A DNA stretch of 64,000 bases from Bremerella cremea (GCF_003335505.1 NZ_QPEX01000030.1:62001-126000); one strand, 5' to 3'; shown: positions 1 to 7,775, numbered from the stretch's first letter. The notes: generated by a model from the letters alone, not told the origin. A program made the numbers and translations.

Positions 1-1016
1 TTCGAGACCCCCAGTAAGGCATGCACCGGGGCCATTCGCATCGAGTCGGCTACATAGGTAGTTCCTGGCTCATGCTGGGCGGCGACATAGGAAAGCGCTT
101 CCGTTTCGTCGTTCGCTACTTCCTGGTAGGCCCCTTGGGCGGCGTATTCCCATTGCGCTTCCGTGGGCAGGAACCCGGCGTGCGATTGATAAAAATGCCA
201 ATCCCAACGGTTAGTCCACAGCGAGTAGGCATTGGCTCCCCACCACGAGACCAGCACCATCGGCATCCATTCGGTACCGGCCAATGGTCGCCAAAGGTTT
301 CCGGTAAGTTCAATCTGCATTTGGGCAATACGGTCGTCCGTTTCTTCAAGCAGAAACCAATCTCGCCATTGCTTTTCAAACGAATGAATGGAATTCAGAA
401 ACCGGCAGTGCGCGGTCGTCGAAACCGGTTCGGCGTCGATCAAAAACGAATCGAGTTCGACCGAATGAACCGGCCCTTCGTCCGCCTGGGCGATTGGGGC
501 TTGGCTGCCGAGCGTTACTTGGCCGCCGGGCAATTGAAAGCAACGCATCCCATCCGAAAATCGCCGAAAGAGCGGAACGTCAGTCTCGGCTTCAAGTCGC
601 TCGTAAAGCAAGGGATCGGGCACGGGATAGCTCGTTTGAAAACGGCCGCTTAGCTGGGTGAACGTAAGCTCCGGGCCGCTACTGCGAGCAACCACTTGCC
701 TGCGCCATCCGCTCCGCTGAGGGCAACAACTCTCTTGCTGCAAATAAACGACCTCAGCCAAATCGCGGATACGAAAAGGATTCCGTGTAAAGACCGACTT
801 GGCAAATGGGTTGGTTGGCTTGTTGGGGATTTCGATATCGAATTCTTCTTCCACGGTCATGAAAAGCTCGACCATGCAGAGGCTATCCACATGCAAGTCC
901 TCGATCAAGCGACTCTCTGGCAGCACCTCGTCAAGCTTCAGGCCAAGCACTTCGGCCGCCAGCTGGCAGACGCGCGGTTCTATCTCGTTTAGATCGTAGT
1001 AGGGGCTGTCTGGCAT
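1..1016 (-). CDS. ACP domain fused to formylglycine-generating-enzyme (SUMF1)-like domain, 3' end cut by window
   Basis: The open frame starts at ATG 1014-1016 with an AGGTGAG ribosome site just upstream and stays open for 338 codons to the left edge. Residues 1-90 look like an acyl carrier protein: the segment around residues 38-63 has the LIEDLHVDSL pattern, with Ser45 as expected phosphopantetheine site, followed by an acidic helix (VEEEFDIEIP). After a linker, residues about 160-338 look like an FGE/SUMF1 domain: a GGQVTLGS-type entry, then VSWWGANAYSLW and the hallmark LPTEAQWEYAAQG near residues 283-296. The C-terminal part, where catalytic FGEs carry their cysteines, is outside the window, so it is unknown whether this is a true formylglycine enzyme or one of the non-catalytic or oxygenase-like relatives. 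ACP plus FGE suggests action on a carrier-bound acyl or aminoacyl group; that is inference. Confidence 0.8.
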   Translation of the reverse strand, partial: MPDSPYYDLNEIEPRVCQLAAEVLGLKLDEVLPESRLIEDLHVDSLCMVELFMTVEEEFDIEIPNKPTNPFAKSVFTRNPFRIRDLAEVVYLQQESCCPQRSGWRRQVVARSSGPELTFTQLSGRFQTSYPVPDPLLYERLEAETDVPLFRRFSDGMRCFQLPGGQVTLGSQAPIAQADEGPVHSVELDSFLIDAEPVSTTAHCRFLNSIHSFEKQWRDWFLLEETDDRIAQMQIELTGNLWRPLAGTEWMPMVLVSWWGANAYSLWTNRWDWHFYQSHAGFLPTEAQWEYAAQGAYQEVANDETEALSYVAAQHEPGTTYVADSMRMAPVHALLGVS

Positions 1017-1280
1017 GGTCTCACCTGGAATAAAGCAGGCACCGGAGGCTGCGTTGTCCGATCGACGATTACTTTGACTTCCAGCTGCCAGTTACCGCAA
1101 CTTGTTTGCTGGCACTCTATAGCAAACGGGCAATCGGGCTTGCCGGCAATTTTCTTCACGCAAAACCACACTCGCGCCGGCTTCGGACTTGCCGTTGGGC
1201 TACAACCTGCCTGGCAGGCCGCGAGCGTGAATATCCTCGCGGCCTTGCGTTCGTCTTAGGAGAAAGTGAAGCGGTGCCAA
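1017..1280. other. Intergenic stretch with 10-bp inverted repeat
   Basis: No convincing gene. A perfect 10-bp inverted repeat AGGCCGCGAG / CTCGCGGCCT sits at 1216-1225 and 1236-1245 with a 10-nt loop, about 35 bp past the stop of the minus-strand gene ending at 1281. No T run follows on the minus strand, so it is at best a weak terminator or an operator for the ACP-FGE gene. Confidence 0.5.
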
Positions 1281-2123
1281 TTAAGACGCGGCCGTTTGGC
1301 AGGCTTCCGAGGCAATTTCGAGGCACTCGCGGATGTCGGCTACTGGGTCTTTCGGGTTTTCTTCGTATTCCAACGAGAGACAACCATCCACCGGGAACTC
1401 GACCTGACGCAACGCCCGGAAGACGCCGACCGTGTCGAGATGCCCTTTGCCTAGGATCACCCCTTCGGTGCGTTCCTTTTGTTCGGCGAAATCTTTCAAG
1501 TGAATGCCATACAAGCGACCCTTCAACAGGCGAATCACTTCCACCGGGTCTTCGCCACTGCGGATAAAGTGCCCCAAGTCGGCACACGCGCCGATACGAG
1601 GATCGTGCGGTTTAACGGCGTTCAGCACGTCGAGGGCCGTGTTGTAGCGGTGCGATGGGCCATGGTTGTGAATAGCGATCCGAATGTCGTACTTGTCGAC
1701 GAGCTTGTCGAGGCTATCGAATGAATCGGGGGCAGGGTCGGCGGAAATGTTCTTTATGCCAGCCGCTTTGGCGAACTTGAAGATCTTTTCGTTCGCCGCA
1801 TGATCTTTGCTGAAACTGTTGACGCCATGCCCAAGGATCACCATTCCTTGGTCAGACATCTTCTTCTTCATCGCGGCAATTTGTTCGTCGGTCGAGTTCA
1901 AAGGGAAGTGGGCGCTGTAGAACTCTAAGTGAGCCACGCCGAGATCGCCAGCCAGTTGGATGGCTTTGTCGACATCAAAGCCACGCAGCGAGTAGCTTTG
2001 CAGGCCAACTTTAAAACCAGGGAAACGAGATTGGTCGTACGTGGCCCAAGCCCGGCCAGGCAAGGCGCATGCGGCCACAGCAGCGGAAGTTGCGGCGAGG
2101 AAGCTTCGACGAGAAAGCGTCAT
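1281..2123 (-). CDS. Tat-exported sugar phosphate isomerase/epimerase-like TIM-barrel protein
   Basis: 280 residues from ATG 2121-2123, which has AAGGA about 10 nt upstream. A start 28 codons earlier is possible but would bury the signal. The N-terminus is a twin-arginine signal (SRRSFLAAT, then an Ala-rich stretch and a GRAWA cleavage site). The mature part follows the xylose isomerase-like / AP endonuclease 2 family (COG1082): VGLQSYSLRG, HLEFYSAHFP, IAIHNHGPSHR, GACADLGHFIRSG, GIHLKDF, SLEYEENP. Conserved His, Glu and Asp on these strands would hold a divalent metal. Planctomycetes carry many such exported isomerase-like proteins, often for unusual sugars; the substrate cannot be read here. 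It stands alone, flanked by intergenic DNA on both sides. Confidence 0.85.
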   Translation of the reverse strand: MTLSRRSFLAATSAAVAACALPGRAWATYDQSRFPGFKVGLQSYSLRGFDVDKAIQLAGDLGVAHLEFYSAHFPLNSTDEQIAAMKKKMSDQGMVILGHGVNSFSKDHAANEKIFKFAKAAGIKNISADPAPDSFDSLDKLVDKYDIRIAIHNHGPSHRYNTALDVLNAVKPHDPRIGACADLGHFIRSGEDPVEVIRLLKGRLYGIHLKDFAEQKERTEGVILGKGHLDTVGVFRALRQVEFPVDGCLSLEYEENPKDPVADIRECLEIASEACQTAAS

Positions 2124-2702
2124 GTTGGATAGTCCTTTGCAGGAGGAATGAGGAGAGATGGTGCGAGTGGGCATATTATAACCACGCCTAACACACGATT
2201 CAGCCATCCACGGGGCAATTGCTCAATTCACTGCTTGGCAGGGTTAGGTAAGGAAAAATCGGCGCGAACGTTACGTCTTCCCAACTGTCTGGTACGTAGC
2301 CGAAGTTTTTGAACCGATCCAGCAACTCGCATGCTTGAATGGGCAAACTGGGCGCTGATTTTGCCAGTGGGGGGAAGGCTGCGCCAGCGGTGAAAAAAGC
2401 AAGCTTGGCACGCGAAAGGGAAGGCTGGCTGCCCTTAGAATCCGAATAGATCGGAGCTGCATGTTGTTTTTCGTAAACAGAGCAATCTGAATAGTTGCTG
2501 TAAAAGAACGAAAGCGACTTTGAGCCGGAGTTTTCCCGGCTCTTAAGGCAAAAAGGCCTTAACTTAATTAAAGAGATACTTATAGTGATGTTTACGCCCA
2601 ATGGCCAAGCACAATGAACTCGCAGGACGCGAATTTGGTACGTAGCACGAAGCAACAGACGTCATGTGCAATTCGTCGCAACACGCCGCCAAGGAGAGCA
2701 TT
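2124..2702. other. Gene-poor stretch with two adjacent hairpins
   Basis: No ORF with protein-like character was found. A 151-codon minus-strand frame (2200-2655) has no family features, no ribosome site and low-complexity composition. Two hairpins lie side by side: GAGCCGG (2522-2528) with CCGGCTC (2536-2542), and TTAAGGC (2543-2549) with GCCTTAA (2556-2562). They may mark a transcript end or a structured leader. Confidence 0.4.
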
Positions 2703-2816
2703 TTGCGTACTGAACAAGAACTCACACAGCCGACCAGCATTCGCCAATACGCCGTCTTTCTGGTCATTCACGCGTTGGTATTTGGCCTTGGTTTCGCGAT
2801 AGCGTTTCTGCCGTAG
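2703..2816 (+). CDS. Putative 37-residue single-span membrane protein
   Basis: Short frame read by eye: TTG at 2703-2705 preceded by AAGGAG at 2691-2696 with 6 nt spacing, stop TAG at 2814-2816. An in-frame ATG at 2664 would add 13 residues but has no ribosome site. The peptide has a polar N-terminus (RTEQELTQPTSIRQ) then one hydrophobic helix (YAVFLVIHALVFGLGFAIAFLP), ending right after it. This is the layout of many tiny membrane proteins of planctomycetes. It converges with the fhcB-like gene. No function can be assigned; the strong ribosome site and clean topology are the only support. Confidence 0.5.
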   Translation: MRTEQELTQPTSIRQYAVFLVIHALVFGLGFAIAFLP

Positions 2817-2848
2817 CCGCGCGGTATGGTTTGGCCAGTGGTGGCTGG

Positions 2849-4141
2849 TTAGGCCGACGTCTTCTCTAGCAGAGCCTGGACAATCTCTTTCGCGGTTAAA
2901 GCTTCCGCGGGTACTAGGCTTCGTAACGGTAACGGCATGTCATCCAGGCGAGACGTCGTTCCCTGGTCGCTAACGCCAGGGCGGGCGATGGGAATAAAGA
3001 TCTGCCGCTCGCCGATTGGCCCCTCGGTTTGATGCCCCAGCATAATCGTGGGGATCTCGTTGAGCCGCTTGATGGCAGCTTCAGGCAGTTGTTTCAGCCA
3101 AGGGCCCGTAAACAACATCGCCGCATCGACCCGTCCAGCGGACAGCAGTTGAACCGCCGATCCGTTGTCAGGATCGAACTGCGGTATGCCTTGCCCGAGG
3201 GAAGCTCCGCCGGGGTAGCCGGTGCGGGAAGCGACCACGCCGCCAGCCCCTACCCAGTTCGGCCCTGGCCGCAGAATGGAAATTGCCCCACGCGTTTTTT
3301 CATGCAGCGGACGAACGTACTGCGAGAGCAACTCTAACGGAACACGGCCCAGGTCGCGCCGCAGGAAGCCTTCGCCTAAGACAATCACAAAATACTTCGC
3401 TGCTTGAATCTGTTGATGCAATTGGGCCAACGCTTCGACTATGTTGCCTAGCTGAGCTTGTAGCGTGGTCTCGTTAAGCGGTTTTCCCTGCGTCCACGCG
3501 ACCAACGCATGCAGGGCGGCGATTTGCTGCGCAGGGGAAAGCGAAAGGAACGTATCGCACGCTGCGGTCGTGGCATTCGGCTGGCCAATGCCAACGACAT
3601 GACGGTCTGCTCGCCCGTGGGGAATGAAACGCCCTGTCGGCTCGACGCTGTATCGTTCCCAGTGCCGGGGATGGGTTGTTTTCGGATCGCATCCCCAGAA
3701 GACCACCAAATCGGCCCGGTGACGAATTTCACCAAGCGAACAAGTCACCATCCCAGTCGTTTGGAGGACACGTCCTGTTGGATCGAAATAGGTTGGGTGC
3801 GAGGCGTCGAGAATGCCTCCGGTTTGATCGGCCAAATCAACCACTTTCCGCACCACTTCGCTGCTCGTTTCTCCTAGGCCAAAGTAAAGCGGAACGCGGG
3901 CGTTTTGCAGGACAGCCGCCGCAGCCTCGATTGCTTGTTCGCTGCTCGCTGGTTGGCCATGTACGCAGCAATCGGCGGCTGTCGCCAGGGGAGCTTGAAG
4001 ATAAGCAGACGACAGCCTGCAAGCGGGTTGCGTGCCGGTAACCTGACCGGCAGTTGTTTCCACGGTCAAGTCATCGCACAAACAGCCACACCCAGGGCAG
4101 GGGACATCGTGATGAAGTTCAGGCGTCGAAGAACGTGTCAT
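2849..4141 (-). CDS. fhcB: Formylmethanofuran dehydrogenase subunit B-like protein (formyltransferase/hydrolase complex, FhcB)
   Basis: 430 residues. The N-terminus carries the Cys cluster CPGCGCLCDD (Cys15, 18, 20, 22) of FwdB/FmdB/FhcB proteins, followed by molybdopterin-oxidoreductase-fold features: YFGLGETSSEVV, VVFWGCDPKTTHPRHWERYS, RPGPNWVGAGGVVASRTGYPGG. In methylotrophs and planctomycetes FhcB is part of the Fhc complex, which frees formate from formyl-H4MPT or formyl-methanofuran in C1 oxidation or detoxification and is generally held not to be redox-active. No fhcA, fhcC, fhcD or other H4MPT gene lies nearby, so the complex would be encoded at several loci. No ribosome site is visible before the ATG. 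Confidence 0.85.
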   Translation of the reverse strand: MTRSSTPELHHDVPCPGCGCLCDDLTVETTAGQVTGTQPACRLSSAYLQAPLATAADCCVHGQPASSEQAIEAAAAVLQNARVPLYFGLGETSSEVVRKVVDLADQTGGILDASHPTYFDPTGRVLQTTGMVTCSLGEIRHRADLVVFWGCDPKTTHPRHWERYSVEPTGRFIPHGRADRHVVGIGQPNATTAACDTFLSLSPAQQIAALHALVAWTQGKPLNETTLQAQLGNIVEALAQLHQQIQAAKYFVIVLGEGFLRRDLGRVPLELLSQYVRPLHEKTRGAISILRPGPNWVGAGGVVASRTGYPGGASLGQGIPQFDPDNGSAVQLLSAGRVDAAMLFTGPWLKQLPEAAIKRLNEIPTIMLGHQTEGPIGERQIFIPIARPGVSDQGTTSRLDDMPLPLRSLVPAEALTAKEIVQALLEKTSA

Positions 4142-4314
4142 GGCCGTTTGGTCGAGTGCAAGGGAAGTCGAGAAAGTACCGCCCTTAGTATAACGCCCCT
4201 GCCAACATTTTCCGGGCTTACGTCGAACGAGGGGGCAAGATCGGTTAATCTAGAACGAATACCGTGCTGGCAACACTTGTTTTCCCTTAGCAAACGAACC
4301 GAGTTCATTCTTCC

Positions 4315-4953
4315 ATGAAATGCCCCAGTTGTGGCGCAAGTTTTCCTGAGAAAGGTTCTGTCTGCGAATATTGCGACACACTACGACCCGTTGAGCCGGT
4401 GCCGGTAACTCACACGCTGAATAAGGCCGAAATCTTTCGCCGCATTCGAGAGTCGCCGCAGTATGCTGAGCGAGAGAAGAAGCCACGCCGTAACCGTGTT
4501 CCTCAGACCGATTCCATGCCAGCGGTGGTGGTTGGTGTTTATGTGGTGATAGCAGGTGGAGTCGGGTTTGTCGTCACCAGAAATCTCTTTCAAACAGGTG
4601 GGGCTTGGGGATTTGTTCCTCTAATTGCCGTGATTTTGGGAGTGGTGATTTACCTGTTTTTTCCGGGTAAGTCGGATCGAATCAGTGGTGGCCAGATAAA
4701 AGTCGAGCCTGTGATCGTGATCGGAAAACGAGCAGAAGTCCGAGGAGGCCGCTATGCCTCCACAAATTACTACGTAGCCTTCGAATTCGAGAGTGGAAAG
4801 CGACGTGAGCTCGCCGTATACGAAGGAGGGCTGTTCGGTCGAATCTCGGAAGAGGATGCTGGCGTGCTCTATTTACGAGGCAGCGACGAAGTCGGGGCCG
4901 CTTTTCTGCGTGGCAATTACGTTGCTGATTTCGAGCGTGTACAAATCGAGTAG
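4315..4953 (+). CDS. Zinc-ribbon membrane protein with DUF2500-like C-terminal domain (copy 1)
   Basis: 212 residues: a zinc ribbon at the start (CPSCGASF...CEYCD), a basic/polar linker, two hydrophobic segments (about residues 68-86 and 95-114), then a globular domain containing a VIGKR...STNYYVAFEFESGKRRELAVY pattern and a closing ADFERV. That C-terminal part resembles DUF2500, a small beta-rich domain found after membrane anchors. The next gene is a paralogue on the same strand 105 bp downstream, so the pair looks like a local duplication. Function unknown; probably an inner-membrane protein with a cytoplasmic zinc ribbon. It is divergent from the fhcB-like gene. Confidence 0.75.
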   Translation: MKCPSCGASFPEKGSVCEYCDTLRPVEPVPVTHTLNKAEIFRRIRESPQYAEREKKPRRNRVPQTDSMPAVVVGVYVVIAGGVGFVVTRNLFQTGGAWGFVPLIAVILGVVIYLFFPGKSDRISGGQIKVEPVIVIGKRAEVRGGRYASTNYYVAFEFESGKRRELAVYEGGLFGRISEEDAGVLYLRGSDEVGAAFLRGNYVADFERVQIE

Positions 4954-5058
4954 GCTAGATGCTGTTCGATTTACCGCAAGGTTGGGGAAGTTGAAACGAA
5001 TACCCGCTTGGCATTGCTTTGAATTGAATGCTGACAAGAACAAGGAGACTTACGCCCC

Positions 5059-5703
5059 ATGAAATGTCTTAGTTGCGGTGCTAGTTTGCCAGAAGATTCT
5101 CTGACGTGTGAGTTTTGCGGAAGTGTTACCGCGACTCCTAGCCAGCAGCGCGACAAGGATACGTTTCGACGAATCAAGGAGTCTTCCCTGTATCGGCAGA
5201 GGAACGAGCCTCAGCGAATTGAGCGTCTGCCTAAGCCAGGGGTGGGGCCCAAGATTTTCTTGGTGTTCTTCTTCATCGTCTTTTGTGGCATCAGTGGGGG
5301 CGGGGTGATCATGACACTTTTCATGTCTGGCATCATCGGAGCGATGGCTGGCCTACGTGGCTTTGCGCTCATTCCCTTTTGCATGGGAGTAGTCCCCCTG
5401 GGGATGCTGGGCCTGGGCGTTTATCTGGCGATCACACAGTTCAAAAAAATGCAAAGTCTGGAAACAGGCGAACTCGCGACGCTGCCTGCGATTGTGGCAG
5501 GCAAGCGAACGATGCTCTCTGGCGGCAGTGGCGATAGTTCGGCGTCGACCTATTACTACGTCACCTTTGAATTTGAGGATGGCCAGCGGCAAGAGTATCC
5601 CGTGTGGGACGGCAGCTTATATGGACGAGTCTCGGAAGAAGATGCCGGCGTACTATTTCTCCGAGAGCAACACGCCCTCGATTTCGATCGCGTGCGGATT
5701 TAG
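5059..5703 (+). CDS. Zinc-ribbon membrane protein with DUF2500-like C-terminal domain (copy 2)
   Basis: 214 residues from ATG 5059 with AAGGAG 11 nt upstream. Same architecture as its neighbour: CLSCGASL...CEFCG zinc ribbon, FRRIKESSLYRQRNEP linker, two longer hydrophobic segments (about 72-100 and 110-130), then the DUF2500-like domain with STYYYVTFEFEDGQRQEYPVWDGSLYGRVSEEDAGVLF and LDFDRVRI at the end. The two proteins keep the zinc ribbon, the FRRI.ES linker motif and the ISEEDAGVL/VSEEDAGVL block, while the membrane part has diverged, suggesting an old tandem duplication. Function unknown. Confidence 0.75.
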   Translation: MKCLSCGASLPEDSLTCEFCGSVTATPSQQRDKDTFRRIKESSLYRQRNEPQRIERLPKPGVGPKIFLVFFFIVFCGISGGGVIMTLFMSGIIGAMAGLRGFALIPFCMGVVPLGMLGLGVYLAITQFKKMQSLETGELATLPAIVAGKRTMLSGGSGDSSASTYYYVTFEFEDGQRQEYPVWDGSLYGRVSEEDAGVLFLREQHALDFDRVRI

Positions 5704-5732
5704 CCGGAAACTGGTTTAGACATTAAGTTCAT

Positions 5733-5804
5733 CGAGAACACCGGGGAAAGCCGAAAAACGGTGTAACTCGTGGTCCCTCTTTCTATTGCTGTCCGGCGTT
5801 CTCG
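5733..5804. promoter_or_regulatory. Composite inverted repeat between zinc-ribbon gene and PNP
   Basis: CGAGAACACCGG (5733-5744) pairs with CCGGCGTTCTCG (5793-5804) with one mismatch. Within the 48-nt loop is a small CCG-AAAAA-CGG hairpin (5751-5761). It may terminate the upstream gene or form a leader for the phosphorylase at 5922. Only the base pairing is seen. Confidence 0.4.
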
Positions 5805-5921
5805 GGATGCGTGGTGGTGAAATCCTCTCTCTTTCTTCCCGGGACTTGTCGCTAACAGCGAACGTGGCATAATCGTGGGCTACGTGCTTGAACCGCTGAA
5901 TCGAACCGGAAAGATGCCGAA

Positions 5922-6752
5922 ATGCTCGATCTTTACGATAAAATCCAAGACGCCATCCAAGTCATCCGTGGGAAGTGGGACAAAACCCCGAAGGCGGGGA
6001 TTATCCTCGGGACTGGCCTGGGTGGTTTGGTAGAGGAAATCGAAGAAGAAGCATCGTTCGAATACAGCGAGATCCCCCATTTTCCCGCGTCGACGGCAAC
6101 CAGCCACCGCGGGCGATTGGTTTGCGGAACGCTTTGCGGCGTACCGGTTGTGGCGATGGAAGGCCGCTTCCACATGTACGAGGGGTATTCGCTCAAGCAA
6201 ATCACCTTGCCGGTTCGCGTGATGAAAGCCCTCGGGGCCGAACTGTTGCTATGCTCGAACGCAGCTGGCGGGATGAATCCTTTCCACAACTGTGGCGATA
6301 TCGTCTTGATCGACGATCACATCAATTTGATGGGGGATAACCCGCTGATCGGCATCAACGACGATCGCCTCGGTCCACGTTTCCCTGATATGTGTGCCCC
6401 CTACGATCAAGAGCTGATCGACAAAGCCTTAGAGATCGCTCGCAAGGAAGACATTGTCGCGCATCGTGGTGTCTTCGTGGCGGTGGCTGGGCCGAACCTG
6501 GAAACGCGGGCCGAATACCGTTTCCTGCGGGCCATTGGGGCCGACCTGGTGGGCATGTCGACGGTACCGGAAGTGATTGTTGCCGTCCATTGCGGCTTGA
6601 AGACGGTTGGCCTTTCGATCGTAACCGATTTGTGCCTGCCCGACGCGTTGAAGCCCGCCGATGTGGCTGAGATCATTGCCATTGCCAATAAAGCCGAACC
6701 AAAGCTGCGCACACTGGTTAAAGGAGTGCTTACGGAATTCGCCGGCAAATAA
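5922..6752 (+). CDS. Purine nucleoside phosphorylase, trimeric family (paralogue with Asp at the base-recognition site)
   Basis: 276 residues, full length for trimeric PNPs of the NP-I family, which split purine nucleosides with phosphate into base and (deoxy)ribose 1-phosphate. Visible motifs: IILGTGLGG, SHRGRLV, MEGRFHMYEGYS (His84), SNAAGGMN, AGPNLETRAEYR, MSTVPEVIVA with the purine-binding Glu217. The next contact, Asn243 in human PNP (in SLITNKV), is Asp236 here (SIVTDLC). In human PNP an Asn-to-Asp change at this site is known to favour 6-amino purines, and MTA phosphorylases also use Asp here. This copy may therefore prefer adenosine or methylthioadenosine; the rest of the sequence is PNP-like. 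A GGAAAG site precedes the ATG. Confidence 0.9.
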   Translation: MLDLYDKIQDAIQVIRGKWDKTPKAGIILGTGLGGLVEEIEEEASFEYSEIPHFPASTATSHRGRLVCGTLCGVPVVAMEGRFHMYEGYSLKQITLPVRVMKALGAELLLCSNAAGGMNPFHNCGDIVLIDDHINLMGDNPLIGINDDRLGPRFPDMCAPYDQELIDKALEIARKEDIVAHRGVFVAVAGPNLETRAEYRFLRAIGADLVGMSTVPEVIVAVHCGLKTVGLSIVTDLCLPDALKPADVAEIIAIANKAEPKLRTLVKGVLTEFAGK

Positions 6753-6885
6753 TTCGAGGTAGCTCGTCGCGTCGGTTCGCAGGGCTGGGTTCGTTAAACG
6801 TATCCATTCAAGCTCGGGGAAAAGAATTCGTTACCCGGCCTTTCCCGTTTCAGCAGAAAAGGAAAGGCGACAAGAGGAAAGTTGG

Positions 6886-7728
6886 TTGTTCAAACTCAAC
6901 GCCCAGGTCGAAGAATTGGCGGCAGCCATTCGCCGGCGATGGAATCAGTGCCCGCTGGCTGGCATCATTCTTGGTACCGGGCTCGGCACTTTGACCGATG
7001 GGGTCGATGTCGAGGCAACCATCGATTACGAAGATCTCCCCCACATTCCTACATCTACAGCCCTTAGTCACAAAGGGCGACTCGTATGTGGACGGCTGGG
7101 CAGTGTCCCAGTCTTGGTCATGGAGGGCCGTTTTCATGTTTACGAAGGGTACTCGCTCGAAACGGTTACCTTACCGGTTCGTGTGATGAAGGCCCTCGGG
7201 GCCCAAATTCTCGTCGTGAGTAATGCCAGTGGCGGAATGAATCCGTTTTATCAAAGCGGCGACATCATGCTGATGGAAGACCACATCAATTTCATGTGGC
7301 GCAATCCGCTGACCGGGCAAAACGATCCGAGCTTGGGCAATCGCTTTCCCGATATGTCGAACCCTTACGACGACCAACTGTTGGAAGCTGCCGCGCGGAT
7401 TGCCCGGCGGGAAGGGATTCGGCACCATCGGGGTGTCTACGCCGCGATGACCGGCCCCAATTACGAAACGCGGAGCGAGTATCGTTTCCTCCGCAAAATC
7501 GGGGCAGACGTGGTCGGGATGAGTACGGTACCGGAAGCGATTGTTGCTGCCCAAGTCGGACTGCGCGTGCTGGCCCTTTCGACAGTTACCAACATCTGCC
7601 TGCCAGACAACCTTGGCTGTGTAGGCAAGTACGATGTCATTCATGCCGCCCAGGCCGCCGAGCCCCGTTTACGTTATATTGTGCGAGAAGTGCTTTTAGA
7701 ACAACAAGGTTTGCTGGCGACCGTTTAG
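6886..7728 (+). CDS. Purine nucleoside phosphorylase, trimeric family (paralogue with Asn at the base-recognition site)
   Basis: 280 residues, starting at TTG 6886 with AGAGGAAAG just upstream. Motifs match the preceding gene position by position: GIILGTGLGT, SHKGRLV, MEGRFHVYEGYS, SNASGGMN, TGPNYETRSEYR, MSTVPEAIVA (Glu217). It keeps the classical Asn at position 236 (STVTNIC), as in guanosine/inosine-specific enzymes. The residue aligned with human His257, which contacts the 5'-hydroxyl, appears to be Tyr here (GKYDVI). The two genes are 133 bp apart on the same strand and clearly arose by duplication. The likely split is 6-oxopurines for this copy and a different purine for the first. Confidence 0.9.
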   Translation: MFKLNAQVEELAAAIRRRWNQCPLAGIILGTGLGTLTDGVDVEATIDYEDLPHIPTSTALSHKGRLVCGRLGSVPVLVMEGRFHVYEGYSLETVTLPVRVMKALGAQILVVSNASGGMNPFYQSGDIMLMEDHINFMWRNPLTGQNDPSLGNRFPDMSNPYDDQLLEAAARIARREGIRHHRGVYAAMTGPNYETRSEYRFLRKIGADVVGMSTVPEAIVAAQVGLRVLALSTVTNICLPDNLGCVGKYDVIHAAQAAEPRLRYIVREVLLEQQGLLATV

Positions 7729-7739
7729 CGAAGCACGCG

Positions 7740-7775
7740 GCGCCTGAGCGAATGTTTCGCGAAACGAGTCAGGCG
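7740..7775 (+). promoter_or_regulatory. Hairpin abutting the GTG start of the next gene
   Basis: CGCCTGA (7741-7747) pairs with TCAGGCG (7769-7775), whose last G is the first base of the downstream GTG. The 12-bp palindrome GTTTCGCGAAAC (7754-7765) lies inside the loop. It could end the phosphorylase transcript or mask the start of the next gene. It is read from base pairing only. Confidence 0.4.

Noticed and set aside
2200..2655. 151-codon minus-strand frame upstream of the Tat-exported isomerase
   Set aside because: No ribosome site, no family motif, low-complexity composition; the end segment ELLDRFKNFGYVPDSWEDV looks protein-like but cannot be supported alone.
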